This document shows, in pieces, positions 34,921 through 46,196 of a DNA stretch of 64,000 bases. The stretch comes from Ophiosphaerella korrae. Taxonomy: Eukaryota; Ascomycota; Dothideomycetes; Pleosporales; Phaeosphaeriaceae. The notes under the pieces were generated by a model. That model searched no databases. It worked only from the letters and a program-made list of their open reading frames with translations, and was not told the DNA's origin. Location: the NCBI GenBank assembly GCA_028456385.1, contig JALNQF010000034.1:186001-250000 (forward strand). Direction: 5' to 3'. The stretch's first letter is position 1. Each line of letters begins with the position of its first letter. A program made the position numbers and the translations under genes.

Positions 34921-36564
34921 CTATACCGTAAACCTAAACCTCGGGCTATCATCCCCCATTTCTGCAACCTCCTCCTCACTCATTCCTGCAATCAAATGCT
35001 CTTCCTCGCCCCTCTCGCGTCGTTTATTCGCCTTGTCGCACGCGAACCATAGCACGGTAAAACAAGCAATAGCAAATGAGACCATGGCCATAGTAATGGC
35101 ATGGCCCTTAATAAAGCGAGGACGCTCTGCAGTTGGGTAAATCTTCACTCAGGTTAGAAGTGACCTCGTAGAGAGTTGACAAAAGAAAACTTACAAAAGC
35201 CGACATGATGCCTGCACAATTGCCAATAGATAGTTGCAGTCCCGTGGCAGATGTTCGTTTCCCATAACGTGGGAGATTGGTAGGAAGCCAAGCTAGCGGA
35301 AGTCCAACGCAGACGTACAGTCCCATGGCAACTAAGAAGCAGCCAGCATAGTGTGTTGCCGAGCTGGACTTACTGATGAGCATTGCATACCCGATGATGC
35401 TGACCACACCTAAGACGATGGCATACACTGCGCGCTTTTGCTGCTTGTCTGAAAAATGCGCAACGACGAGGTATGTGATGGCACCAAGGGCATAGCACGG
35501 AATCGTGAGAACCTGCACCATTGCATTACTTGCTTTTGGCATGATGCCACGGATGATAGTTGGCAGAAAAGTCGAAAACCCGTAAAGCATAGTGTCGGAT
35601 CCGAACTGTGCAAAGCAAAAGGTCCAGACTTTCCAGTCTTTGAAGCACTTTCTAACATCAGCCCAGTGGAACTCTGCTGCTCTCTTGGTGTATCCAATTT
35701 GGCGTTTGATCCGAACTGCTGCCAATTCCTTTTCTTGAGGTGTGAGGAAATAAGCACTTTCAGGGCTGTCCGGCAAGATCCACCATGTCGCGATGCCGAG
35801 GATGAAAGTCGGGATGCCTTCAAGAATCATGATCCATCGCCATCCACTTTGTCCTGCTACTCCGTCCATATGTCCAATTGCATACGCAAGTAGACCACCG
35901 AATGCCCCTGCAAGCGCCGCAGAAACGAAGAGATACCCAATCCGAAGCGCAAGTTCACGCTTTGTGTAGAAGAAAGTGAGATAGACGGCCATGCCTGGAA
36001 ATAGGCCTCCCTCGACTGCTCCAAGAAGTAGTCGACATACAATTAAGCTTCCGTAGCTTTGCACAATGCCAGTTAAAGTTGCGATGATGCCCCATGCTAC
36101 GGTAATAAATGCGATCCAGCGTGACGGGCGAAGTTTCTTCAGCACTAGGTTCGAAGGGAGCTCAGACAGAATGTAGGTGACGAAGAGAATAGAAACTGCT
36201 GTTTGGAATTGGGTTGAGTTCATGCCGAGATCCCGTTCCAGGCCATACAGTCTAGCATTGCCGATATTTACTCTTGTTTAGAATTAGCAGCTGGCAAAAT
36301 AGTTGCTGGGTTTCGTGTGATTGTAGGTCCTGGAAACATTTCCCATCCTGTCCATAACTCCATTTCGATAACGAAGATTTCAACTTACCGATCCAAGAAG
36401 CTGAGCAAGTACAATAACATTACAACGGGGATAATGTATAGATCAAGCTTTCTGACAAGCTTAGCCTCCAACACAGGGTCAACATCTCCCAGTTGTCTCT
36501 CGACTTGGTCGCTTTGGAGTGAGCCGGTAACGTTAGGCTCCTGCGGTTTTTCAAAGTCGCTCAT
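34921..36564 (-). CDS. MFS permease, Dal5/Tna1-type anion:cation symporter family
   Basis: Exons 36564-36389, 36272-35195 and 35142-34921 encode 491 residues, the usual size of the ACS (allantoate permease) branch of the major facilitator superfamily. Hallmarks are LYIIPVVMLLYLLSFLDR followed across the first intron by VNIGNARLYGLE in helix 1, RLLLGAVEGGLFPGM in helix 4, WRWIMILEGIPTFILG in helix 6, and the late IYPTAERPRFIKGHA spanning the second intron. About 12 membrane helices are expected at the plasma membrane. Family substrates include allantoate, nicotinate (Tna1), pantothenate and biotin precursors; the sequence alone does not choose. The next two genes in the same orientation are a Zn2Cys6 factor and BNA6, which makes nicotinate or quinolinate an attractive candidate, as inference. 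The first intron (116 nt) and an AAG acceptor are unremarkable. Confidence 0.9.
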
Positions 36565-37389
36565 CTTTTCATAAGTTGGAAACAGTCTGGTGCTTCGATT
36601 TGAGGAAGATTTAAGGTCAGATGCAAGATTTGCGTCGCGTTAGTCGTGTCGCAAAGCTCGCGTAATTAGGTGTGAGCTACTGGAGGAAGACACTGGCTGG
36701 GTTTCACACGCGCATGTTGTAGCCACAATTGAGAACTGATAATCGTCACCAGCACGTACTCTAATGGCCACGAGATGGGATTTCAAAACTTTTAAAGCCT
36801 CGGAGTAGACGTCTGCCATGAATGGCCCACACAAAACATGGTAGATCAAGCGCGGGGCTGGACCAATGGAGCAGCTAGCCGTCTTCGGTGTGACGTTCGT
36901 ACTAGACTACTTCAAGCCCTATCGCCTATCAGCCCCATAGATAACAAAAGGTCTCCGCTTTTTCCTGTTCATTGTTTCTTGGGGATAAGAATGGAAAGCA
37001 AGATAGTCGAGGTGAGTGTTACTCCAAGACAGGTACCTAAGTATCCGAATCATAACTATCTCTACAATTCCACGTCTCCTTACCTTCGGTACTACCTCAA
37101 GCGCACCATCAGCCTTCATCGTTCAAGATTATTAGTTGAGTAGTTGATATAGTGGGAGAAACCAAAGATCCTGGCCACTAAAGACAGTGTTTCAGAAGAT
37201 ATGAGCTGCCGTCTAGCCGGCATCATACCTCACGATCATACCTGTACATGTACCTAAAATAACCCCCCGAAACGACTTGACTGTAATGCAATCGATGTGA
37301 ACCATGTCTTTTATCCATTCAAAAAAAAAAAAAAAAAACTGCAAATTCTGAACCAGGCATACTCTCACCGACCAATCAACACCACATAA
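36565..37389. other. Intergenic region with poly-A tract
   Basis: About 825 bases containing the permease promoter and the 3' flank of the Zn2Cys6 gene, with a run of 18 A at 37321-37338. No gene recognised. Confidence 0.5.
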
Positions 37390-39273
37390 TCAAGAAATAG
37401 TTGAAGAAGTGGAAGAAGAATAAGCAAGTCCCGTGGAACCCCAATCAATCGGCAACATGATTCCCGAATATATATCGATCTGCACAGACGGATCAACAGG
37501 CCAGGTCAACTCGTCGCGCGGAAACTCAATCTCAGGTGTGGGATCTGGATCTGCGACCACGCTTCGTTGATCATTCGAGATCTGCATGCGAGCAATATGG
37601 CGAATTTCCTTCGCCATGAGGCGCCCCAGTGGCCAGAATGAGCCCATCGCGTTAAGAAACCCTATACTCAAGCGGATACGGTCGCGGGCTATTGATAGAG
37701 CACGGTCCTCGAGGAGATTGACACATGCCGAGATTTGTGCTGTTGCCATTTGGGCAGTGATGCACATTGTGAAAACGTTGTGTCTTTCAATCGCACACGG
37801 AATGGCGAGGAGTTTAGTTTGCATTTCGACAGCTTTGAGGGTTCTCGCGGTGTGTGCTCCTCGTCCTTGTTTTGGTGGGGTGACGAATGGTGTCAGAGGG
37901 AGGAAGGCCTGGGTTGTCATTTCTCCAGGACTTAGAGACAAGGACGAGAATGGACGATGCATGGTATTGATTGTTATGATCGCTATCATGTGGGCTGTGA
38001 ACATGACTTCGTCAATCTGACCATCCTTTCGTAATGGGTCTCTCTTGCTTGCTGGAAGTAGCGAGGTCCAAACAGCGAGCTTGGTGTCGCAACATTCGAT
38101 CATCGCCTCTCCAAAAATACCAGTCTCTACAACTAAATGGTAGCACACAAGTCAATACATGGTTCACTTGCATATCAAACATGTATACGTACACATTTCC
38201 ATAACATTAGAGACGACCTTGACCATATCGTAAAGATACACGATAGAAGAGTAAATGACCTCTATCTCGGCAAATTCTCGGTTTTCATAGTCTTGCCAAG
38301 TTTTCACTGGAGGTATTTGGCCAGATTCATAATACTCATCATCGCAAGGCAGATCGACTTTATTTGGAACATTAGCCAGAGTGTACATAGGTGAATTTGA
38401 GATAATGGCAAAGTACTGATCAGCCACGTGCAGCATGTAATAGGTCCGTCTCCACGACTCTTCTAGCACTGGATCAGACTCTCCATACGCTTGCGCGAAT
38501 CCTTTTTGATTCATACGTAATTCAATCGCGATGCTTATTGCTCGGTTCAATCGAGTCTGGCCCTCAATTTTGAAATTTGAGTGATACTGGGCGACCGCAA
38601 ATAGCATCGAAGCTTGAACATTAAACGGTGTATGTGCTAAAGTTGGCGAATTCAGTGCCTGTAATGCGTCCTCCAGGTAGGGCTCTGATGGCGTCCAAGG
38701 AGCGTATATGGAGCCGATGTACGTTAGAACAAGTAAGAGCTCGTCCAGACCATGATTTTCTCTCATCCGCCTTTGTTGTAGGTAATGAAATGGCAGAGTA
38801 ATGGGAAAGGCTGGCGAGAAATTTTCGAAGTAAAGTTGTAGTATTCGATCGACGCTGACCTGGAAAACCGGACTTGTGTCGATAAATGGTGTTTCAGGGA
38901 TATGAATGGCCTGTATACCCGGGGTTTCGATGAAGCCTTCAGGTATCGGTTGATTCTGTATTGGAGAAGATCCTGTCGAAGATTGGTGACTATGCTCGAG
39001 GGTAGAACCTTGAGTAGCCTGGAAATGGGTTTCCGCAGTTTCTTGTTGAGATGGTGCTGTTTCTTGTTGCAACCGTAGTCGACGCCGTGCCAAAGCTGCT
39101 TTGTCCAACCCTCCTCTCCTCGATTTCTGATAATTGCATTCTTTACCATCCCGCCTGCACCTGTTGCAAATTGGTAGAGTGGCGTCACATTTAACATGTC
39201 GGCTTCGACATTGTACACAAGCGAGTAATACACGTTCGATGCGTTTTGGTTCTGTTTCTGGAGTTGCATCCAT
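37390..39273 (-). CDS. Zn2Cys6 transcription factor with fungal-specific middle domain
   Basis: Two exons (39273-38193, 38132-37390) encode 607 residues. The binuclear zinc cluster is at C19, C22, C29, C36, C39 and C46, followed by a basic linker (KSRRGGLDKAALARRRLRLQ) and a Gln-rich stretch. From about 160 onward the protein has the fungal_trans pattern: VDRILQLYFENFSPAFPI, then LYLEDALQALNSP-like helices, RAISIAIELRMNQ, and LEESWRRTYYMLHVADQY. It is a nuclear sequence-specific regulator; target unknown. It lies between a Dal5/Tna1-type permease and the BNA6 gene, all on one strand, so local pathway control is possible. The intron joins ATG-T to TT-GTA in frame (60 nt). The ATG at 39273 is preferred over upstream in-frame codons because it directly precedes the zinc cluster in usual spacing. 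Confidence 0.9.
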
Positions 39274-39651
39274 GGTGAGCCAGTCGGTGAAAGGGGTTTC
39301 CGAAGATCTAGTCCATGTTAGGTGTCGTGCCGTCAGTTTTGAGGGATTTGTTAGCACAACGTTGGCTTATGGAGAATTGCCAAATCTAAGTCTGCAGTTA
39401 GACGATAGCATATGGGAGAGCACAAAAGATAAGCCTGACTCTGGCGTTGCCTGCTGCGGCCGAGCCTAGGCCCGATTGTTCAGCTCGGCAAAAGCCGGAA
39501 ATGGAGTCGGACACCGCAATCTACACTCCCGACCTTACAAGTGACGCCAAAACTGCATATGGTATACTGGAGTGCATGTGATCTTTTCTATATTATCTGT
39601 TACTAGTGCCAACGCTTCTTTTCTTTTAATTGCTATGCTCTCACTACAGTT
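39274..39651. other. Intergenic region
   Basis: About 380 bases forming the promoter of the Zn2Cys6 gene and the BNA6 3' flank. Nothing else recognised. Confidence 0.5.
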
Positions 39652-40662
39652 CTATTTTGTCTTCGGCACAATCTTGAGAGAGAAGTCCACGTGCGGTACA
39701 CCTTGGTGTATGCTGCTGGTACTTACAATGTCAATGTCTCCACAGACGTACTTCTCCACATTATGCTCAGTGAGACCACCGCTTACCTCCACCAAAAATG
39801 CTTTTCTATCGCCGGTGCCTCGCCCCCATTTCTCTTTGAGTTGAGCGGCAGCAACTTTAACACCATCTGGCGTGAAATTGTCTAGCATAACAATATCGGC
39901 ACCAGCTGCAATCGCTTCATCAGCCTCCTCGAAGCTCTGGCATTCAACTTCGACTTTGGTGGCAAATCCGCCTGCCGACTTGGCGGCACGCACGGCATTC
40001 GTGATGCTTCCAGCGGCGACAATGTGGTTGTCTTTCAACATGGTCATATGAGAAAGATCCACTCGGTGCGCGTCAACACCGCCAACAAGCATACCATATT
40101 TCTCAACGAGCCTAAAACCTGGTGTCGTCTTCCGGGTGCCAGCAAGAATGTTAGGGTATCCAGCCTTGCGTAGGAGCACAAGTAAGCGATTTGATTTTGT
40201 TGCGATCCCTGAGCATCGAGCTAGTGTGTTGAGAGCCACACGCTCACCGAGGAGCAATTTGCGGACTGGACCTCGCACAGTTGCGCAGTGTGTGATCGGT
40301 TGGAAGGACGTGCCTTCTTGAACGTGCCATTCCACTCTGTGGTACAAGTTAGTATGTATAGCCGGTGACTTACTGATCCACTCACCTGCAATCTAATTGC
40401 CGGAAGACTTCATCAAAGAAAGGGACACCTGCAACTATGCCCTAACGTGAAGTTCAGCGATCGTCAAACTTATGCACAGTAGATTACAAACCTCGCTCTT
40501 TCCTAAAAGTTTGGCTTCCAACATTTCTTCGCCCACTACAAAGCCACCATAATCGAAGCTCGGAGTATCCTCCTCGAGCCATTCCGAAATGTATCGTTTG
40601 TATGTCTGAGGCAAGAGATGGGCTACAGCACCGTGTGCAGCCACTCCTTCTAAGGATGCCAT
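39652..40662 (-). CDS. BNA6: Nicotinate-nucleotide pyrophosphorylase (quinolinate phosphoribosyltransferase)
   Basis: Converts quinolinate and PRPP to nicotinate mononucleotide, CO2 and pyrophosphate, the last committed step of de novo NAD synthesis from tryptophan. Exons 40662-40492, 40441-40386 and 40336-39652 encode 303 residues, matching the family length (yeast 295). Signature elements: [20 protein letters not shown] near the start, [22 protein letters not shown], the phosphoribosyl/quinolinate-binding TRKTTPGFR at 143-151, [16 protein letters not shown] at 166-181, [22 protein letters not shown], and [12 protein letters not shown] near the C-terminus. All expected Arg, Lys and His positions are present, so it should be active. 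It is the third of three same-strand genes after a permease and a Zn2Cys6 factor. Confidence 0.96.
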
Positions 40663-40977
40663 TTTTTTTATTCAAATGAATATATGAGGATGGTAATGTT
40701 AAATAGTTTCACTATGGTCACGGTTTGCTCTGTGATCGGCTGTGGGGTAGGAACTTATCCGGTCGGAATCGGTCGCGAGTTTGGTTATCGATAGCGTTGA
40801 AGTAGCCCGGGTTTAGCGGCGCTACATCGGAATTTCCTTCACTCTCTTTTCCATGGCAAGGGCACCAAAAGAGTTCACTTATTCGGAACACTGTTGCTTA
40901 TATGCTCTTCCATATTGTAGGTCAAATTGTGTTGGGAAGCTGTTTTACTCCGCGGTAAAACGAGAGTGTTTGGGATC
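40663..40977. other. Intergenic region
   Basis: About 315 bases between the TSR4 3' end and the BNA6 start, serving as BNA6 promoter. A T/A-rich run directly precedes the BNA6 ATG. No gene recognised. Confidence 0.5.
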
Positions 40978-42327
40978 CTATTTCCCGGAGCTAGTTTCCT
41001 CCCACTGGACACCTATCCACTCTTCTATGTATCCTACTTCTCCTTCTGGTACATCACTAGGCTTACAATCCTTACTACATACGCCTAAGATGATTGTACC
41101 CCATTCCATTCCATCGATACTCATCTCGTCTGCTTCAAGTTCTGTGATGGCATGGGGTGTCAATTGAACTTCAAAGACTCTCTCGGCGCCGCAGCTCTGG
41201 CAGCGAGGCAAACCTGTGCCACCCCTCGAGCTCGATGTTGTGATTTTGCCATTCGAAGATGATGCGTTCTCCGAATGAGGCGCAAGAAGTTTGCCTATAG
41301 CGTCAGTGTCACTGTAGAGCAGTGGCTTGCCTCTGAACTCGTAGCGAAGCACTTGCTCGGGGTTTTCAGCAAGACGGTCTGCAAACTTCTGGAATGTTTT
41401 ATCAATGGAGCTCTCATAGACTTCTTTGTCCTCTTTACCGCCACCTGCACTGCCTTCTGCGTCTATATCCATTCGTACGTTCGCTGGTAATTCTGGTGTC
41501 GATGGCGCATCAAGTGTCTCGTACTCGGCGTCTAGGTGATAGTGTGGGAATGCGCCAGGGAAAGACGATTCTGCTGGCCATGGTTCTTGCGGCCGTTGAG
41601 GCTGATCAGCAGGTGGTGATGATATGCGAATTTTGGAGGCAAATGTGTCTGATAGTGTGGTTGAAATATTATTTGCCTCATTTTCTGAGGTGACATGGAC
41701 AGTTGGTGGTGACAGTACCACTTGACTGGTGTTTGCTGATGCTGAAGAGAACGGGTTCGCGGGAGAGGCTTTACTAGCCGAGTTGGAGGCGAAGGGGTTG
41801 GCAAATGGGTTTACTGGTGCTGTGGTGTTGGTTCCATTTGTTATTCCAAACAGTGTCTCTCCAATCTTGGGCTGTAACTTCTCCTCCTGCTTTGCTTCCT
41901 TTGTGCTCGGCTTTGACGGTGGCTTGCTGTTGGCGCCCTTTGCAACTCGCACCCCTCGTACGCCTCTCACGCTGCCTTCTTTTCTCCTGCATGTTTTCCT
42001 TCGGCAACCCCAGATGTATAACCGCCGCTCGTGTCCTGGGAAATGTTCAGGAAGGTCGCCGTTGAGTTCGAGGAGAAGATTGAGAAGGCCGTTGCAGATT
42101 TTGCACTTGGCTAATGCGCCGGTGGGTTCTGTCTTCTCGTCTAACCAGGTCTATATATATATCGTTAGCATGTATGCGTTGGGCAGAAGGTCGCAAACCC
42201 ATACAGGTGCGCCTCCAAGATGCGACACGGCATCACTGGTGCTATCCCTTGTCGCGTAGCCAAGTAAGACATTTGTTTCTGTGTAATCCTCGCCCTCATC
42301 TGAGGAATCGCTGTCATAGGGCGCCAT
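40978..42327 (-). CDS. TSR4: TSR4/PDCD2-family 40S biogenesis chaperone
   Basis: Exons 42327-42205 and 42150-40978 encode 431 residues. The N-terminal part has VLLGYATRDSTSDAVSHLGGAP, then TWLDEKTEP, CKICNGLLNLLLELNGDLP and ERRLYIWGCRRKTCRRKEGS, the PDCD2/Tsr4 zinc-binding N-terminal region. A Ser/Ala/Asn-Pro-Phe-rich linker follows. The PDCD2 C-terminal domain begins about YESSIDKTFQKFADRLAENPEQVLRY and ends with LPRCQSCGAERVFEVQLTP, GTIILGVCSKDC and EWIGVQWEE. Yeast Tsr4 is a cytoplasmic dedicated chaperone that captures nascent ribosomal protein uS5 (Rps2) and is needed for 20S pre-rRNA processing. The gene is divergent from EIF3K with only 186 bases between start codons. Confidence 0.94.
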
Positions 42328-42513
42328 TATGTGTGTAATTCTAGAGCTCTGAGTCTTGGTCGAGAAAAAGTTATGGTGGGGCGTATATGTGGCTGATACT
42401 GTGGCGCTCGTTGGCTCGTTCGTTCCTGGCCCCCGCCCGCACTGTGCGCACTCAAATTGGCATCCACAGAACCTTCAACACCAGCCTCCTGTCGCGCCAA
42501 CACAACCAACAAC
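42328..42513. promoter_or_regulatory. 186-bp bidirectional promoter, TSR4/EIF3K
   Basis: Only 186 bases separate the start codons of a ribosome-assembly gene and a translation-initiation gene, so both must be driven from this interval. It has a C-rich patch around 42430-42440 and one CCAAT box in reverse orientation (ATTGG, 42456-42460). Co-regulation with growth is inferred. Confidence 0.55.
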
Positions 42514-43509
42514 ATGGGTCCGGCATACGACTTCGCGCCTGAGAGGCCGGAGCACATACAGCAAATCCTTGATGGCCTTGATCGGTACAATCCGGAGACA
42601 ACCGGTGTCTTCCAGGACTATGTCATGCAACAGTGCGAGAACCAGACCTATGACTGCTACTCTAATCTTGCCCTCCTGAAGCTGTACGTCGTTACCCTTC
42701 CCCGTTTTCTTATTAGCATTGCATCGCAGGATGAACAACAACCACAACGTTTCCTATTACCTGAGGGACGGGGCTTGAATCACTCCACCCACTGAAGTTT
42801 CATTATTAGCTCTATCTGAAAGCGTGCCTCTATCAGCATTCAGCAGTACATTCATCTTGTCCATCTTGCGCTAACCAAGTACGTCACAGGTACCAATTCA
42901 ATCCCCATCTGTCTCGCGACGAGACCATCACCAATATCCTCGTGAAGGCGCTCACCGTTTTCCCCAGCCCTGACTTCTCCCTCGGCCTGTCTCTACTGCC
43001 CAGCCACGTTCTAGCGCCTCTCAACTCTTCTGCGCACAACCCAGCCGCCGGTGACGCCCCATTATCGGAAGCTGTTCAGAAGCTGAACGAACTAAGGAAC
43101 TTGCTAGAGGGTGCTGACTACGCCACCTTTTGGTCCACGTTAGATTCGGATGATCTTTATGCCGATCTCATTGCTGATGTGTCTGGCTTTGAAGAGCTGA
43201 TGCGCGTTAGAATCGCCGCAACTGTTAGTCAGGCGGTACGTGAGGTGGACAGGAGCATCCTAGAGTCATGGCTGAACCAGGACGGAAGCGACTTCGAACA
43301 TTTTGTAGGTAGTGTGTGTGGTTGGTCGATTGACGGCGCTAAAATTACGGTGCCCATTAACAAAGACAACGAAGCTAAGGGCACCGTTGTGAGGGAAAAT
43401 GTCAAGTTCGATCGTAAGTCTTACCGAATATCAACTGCTTGGAAACCCGAACTAACGAAACCCAGAATTCTCACGGGTAATCAAGAGGGCATACGAACAG
43501 CCTGCATGA
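42514..43509 (+). CDS. EIF3K: Eukaryotic translation initiation factor 3 subunit K
   Basis: Exons 42514-42683, 42890-43413 and 43466-43509 encode 245 residues, the normal size. Diagnostic stretches include [20 protein letters not shown], the acidic [22 protein letters not shown] joined over the first intron to YQFNP, then [14 protein letters not shown], an ATFWSTL segment and the winged-helix-like [20 protein letters not shown] end. eIF3k is a PCI-type subunit of the eIF3 complex that pairs with eIF3l on the 40S head side; it is non-essential in Neurospora. The first intron is 206 nt, long for this window, with a GTACGT donor, GCTAAC branch and CACAG acceptor. Translation starting at 42457 in the same frame would add 19 residues but uses a weaker context. 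Confidence 0.94.
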
Positions 43510-44592
43510 GCGACGCAGACATACATGCCACGTTATGAAATAATGCTTCATGAATTCACACGAGGCAAAGGTTGGCAATCGGCGTTGGCAGGATAAGGCA
43601 TCCGGAGCGACACGCAATCACAGTGTCAGTGGTCCATGGACAGCATTGAGAGATGAGCTCACCACGCTCACGATATACCCCAGCTGTACAGCGACAATCA
43701 TGCCGAGGTGCCACTCCTGAGGCAACACAAGTAAGAATAGAGGTGCGTTGATGCACGCCCAACCAGACACTATCTTCTAAGCGGGAATTAATTAGATCCA
43801 TGTCTTTTTTGCTCTCATTCTCTTTGATTTCACAGTATTTCCTATAGTGTGTTATCCCACTTGCCTATGCTTGAAATTCTACTAACCACTCAAAGCCATG
43901 CGCGATGAGCGTGAAAGTATGATAGCGATGGGCGGTGATTATCCTGCATTGACGCAGCAGGGGCCCAATCCTGGGCACTCTGGGGCCGACGTGCTTCCAA
44001 TAAATTCCCCGGCACCCGTATCAAACCAAAACCGTCGCCTATGACCAAAAGGCATCTAGTCAACATCTCGGTTGCACTAAACCTTCGACCCCAATCCTTG
44101 ACCTTCCACTTCCACTTGTTTTTGAAAGCTTGGCCTACTCTGCTCAAGTTCGGTCGTTTGTACCCATTGCGGTAGAATGCGCTTCACGATGCTTCCCCAC
44201 ACTATAACCTAGCAGGCCGGCAAGTTTTTCCTGCCATTGAGCCTTGCTTTACCGACAACTGCTTCGTCTAATGGAGATTGAGCAACTACCTTGAAGAACT
44301 GTCAAATGGCCAAGACTGTGCTAGTAGAGAGACTGGGTAGAGTATTGGTCAGAACAGGGTACAGCGAGGGGTTTTCATCTACAATAGGTAGGTATACGTA
44401 CCACATATACTTGGTCAGGAAGATCTATGATGATTTGTGCAGCTTGAGATAGTGGACCGGCCACTGTGCCATTGACAGACTAGACCGTGAGTCAACGCGG
44501 TCTACTTAAATCCTTTGGAGTCCTCTTCACTGAAGTGGTGAGGGTCTGAGGTCTAGTGACTTTCACATGTTCCACGTGTAACAGATTCCATC
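43510..44592. other. Intergenic region before the AA12-like gene
   Basis: About 1.08 kb with no supported gene. The short frames on the minus strand (43556-43801 and 43890-44147) have no recognised domain and no plausible introns connecting them. Confidence 0.5.
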
Positions 44593-46021
44593 ATGGTCCA
44601 CTACTCTACCATCATTCTTACATTCGGGGCACTGGCACCAAGCGTCTTTGCCCAAACATGTGCGACTATCCAGCCCGTACGAGTTCCTACCTTCGCCTCC
44701 GGCTACTCAGGTCGCGTTGTGATCAACGGTTTAAAATCACCACGTAGCATTATATTTGACAAGCAAGGAAATCTGCTAACGACTGAGGAGAATGGATACG
44801 GCATACGATATATTCAATTGACAGATAACGGCGGCACCAATGTTTGTGCCAAGTCCAGCAAGCAACTTGTTAATGACAGCACTCTCAATCATGGCATCGC
44901 ATTATCTGCTGACGGCAAGAAGTTGTATGCATCAAGCCCGGTATTCGCTTGGAGCTGGGATTACGATGGGACAACGGGTACTGTGAGCAACAGGAAGACA
45001 GTCATCAAGGGAATGAACCAGACCAGCCACGCAAGTAGGACACTGGTGATTCCAAAACAAAGGCCCGATTTGCTGCTTGTACAGAGAGGAAGCCAGGATA
45101 ATATCGATGAAGGCGCAGCTACTGTCGGCACAGCAAGAAGCCAAATCCGTGCATTCAAGATTGCAGATATCGGCAAGGCAGCAGCCGAATATTCCTCGGG
45201 AGAAGTATTAGCATGGGGAATCAGGAACAACGTCGCCATTGGTGAACATCCTAGCGGAGGTATCGTACGTCACTGATAAACACCTCTTACCGCATCCCCA
45301 AACTGATCCTTCCCCACAGTGGAGTGTCAATAATGGCATGGACGACATGGTCCGCGATGGCGTTGACGTCCACAACACTAACCCCTGCGAAGAACTCAAC
45401 TTCCACGGCACCGTCACCAAGTCTTTTACAACACCTCCCACCGACCAAACAAACTTTGGGTACCCCTCTTGCCACGCTGTATGGGATCCCTCAGTCTTCC
45501 CCGTACCGCTCAACACCCAGCTCAAAGTCGGCGACATCATTGCCCATGGCTCCGCTAACACGGCGCTTACCTGCTCCAAACGTGTCCGCCCGCGATTGTG
45601 CTTTCCATCACACACGGCGCCGCTGGATATCAAGTTTAATGCGAATGGGACCGCAGCGTACATTGCGTTTCACGGCTCGTGGAATCGGAAGCCGGCGGAT
45701 GGGTATCGATTGTCGCGTGTAGTTTTCGATCCGAAGACGGGTCAGCCTGTGGTACGTTTTCCCTCCTTTCTGTCACCATGCTAGAATGGTAGTTTTATTA
45801 CTACTATTGTTACTGTGTAAGGGATAAAGGTCGACACTAATAAGTTACAGGAGCCTGTAACGAGTAAGACAGCTGCCCAGAACATCATGTATAATCCAGA
45901 TAACACAGCGTGTCCGGATGGATGTTTCCGACCGGTTGGATTGGCATGGGACAGCAAGGGGAGGCTGTTCATGACGAGCGACAACACCAATGAGGTTTGG
46001 GTTGTCGGCGGCGCAATCTAG
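44593..46021 (+). CDS. Secreted AA12-like quinoprotein (L-sorbosone/pyranose dehydrogenase family)
   Basis: Exons 44593-45264, 45320-45751 and 45851-46021 encode 424 residues, joined in phase 0 both times. A signal peptide (MVHYSTIILTFGALAPSVFA, cleavage before QT) starts the protein. The body follows the soluble quinoprotein sugar-dehydrogenase six-blade propeller pattern: GLKSPRSIIFDKQGNLLTTEENGYGI, TLNHGIALSADGKKLYASSP, EVLAWGIRNNVAIGEHPSGG, then APLDIKFNANGTAAYIAFHGSWNR and PVGLAWDSKGRLFMTSDNTNEVW. These are hallmark segments of the fungal AA12 group, PQQ-dependent pyranose/sorbosone dehydrogenases that pass electrons to other redox enzymes outside the cell. It ends shortly after the final strand, with no cytochrome or CBM1 domain, so it is the single-domain form. 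PQQ would have to come from the environment, as fungi are not known to make it. Confidence 0.88.
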
Positions 46022-46196
46022 GTATACGGCGGCAGCGCCATGTGCTTCTTGCCGTAAAAGGACCGAGGGGAGGGTATGAGGATATCGATCAGAAAGTGAA
46101 GTGCGGCAAGTAATTTAACGCTTCGAATACGATTCGTGCCTTCATCGACACTAAGTTATGTGTTGTTACATAGGCGTCTTGGCCTTAGATTACAGT

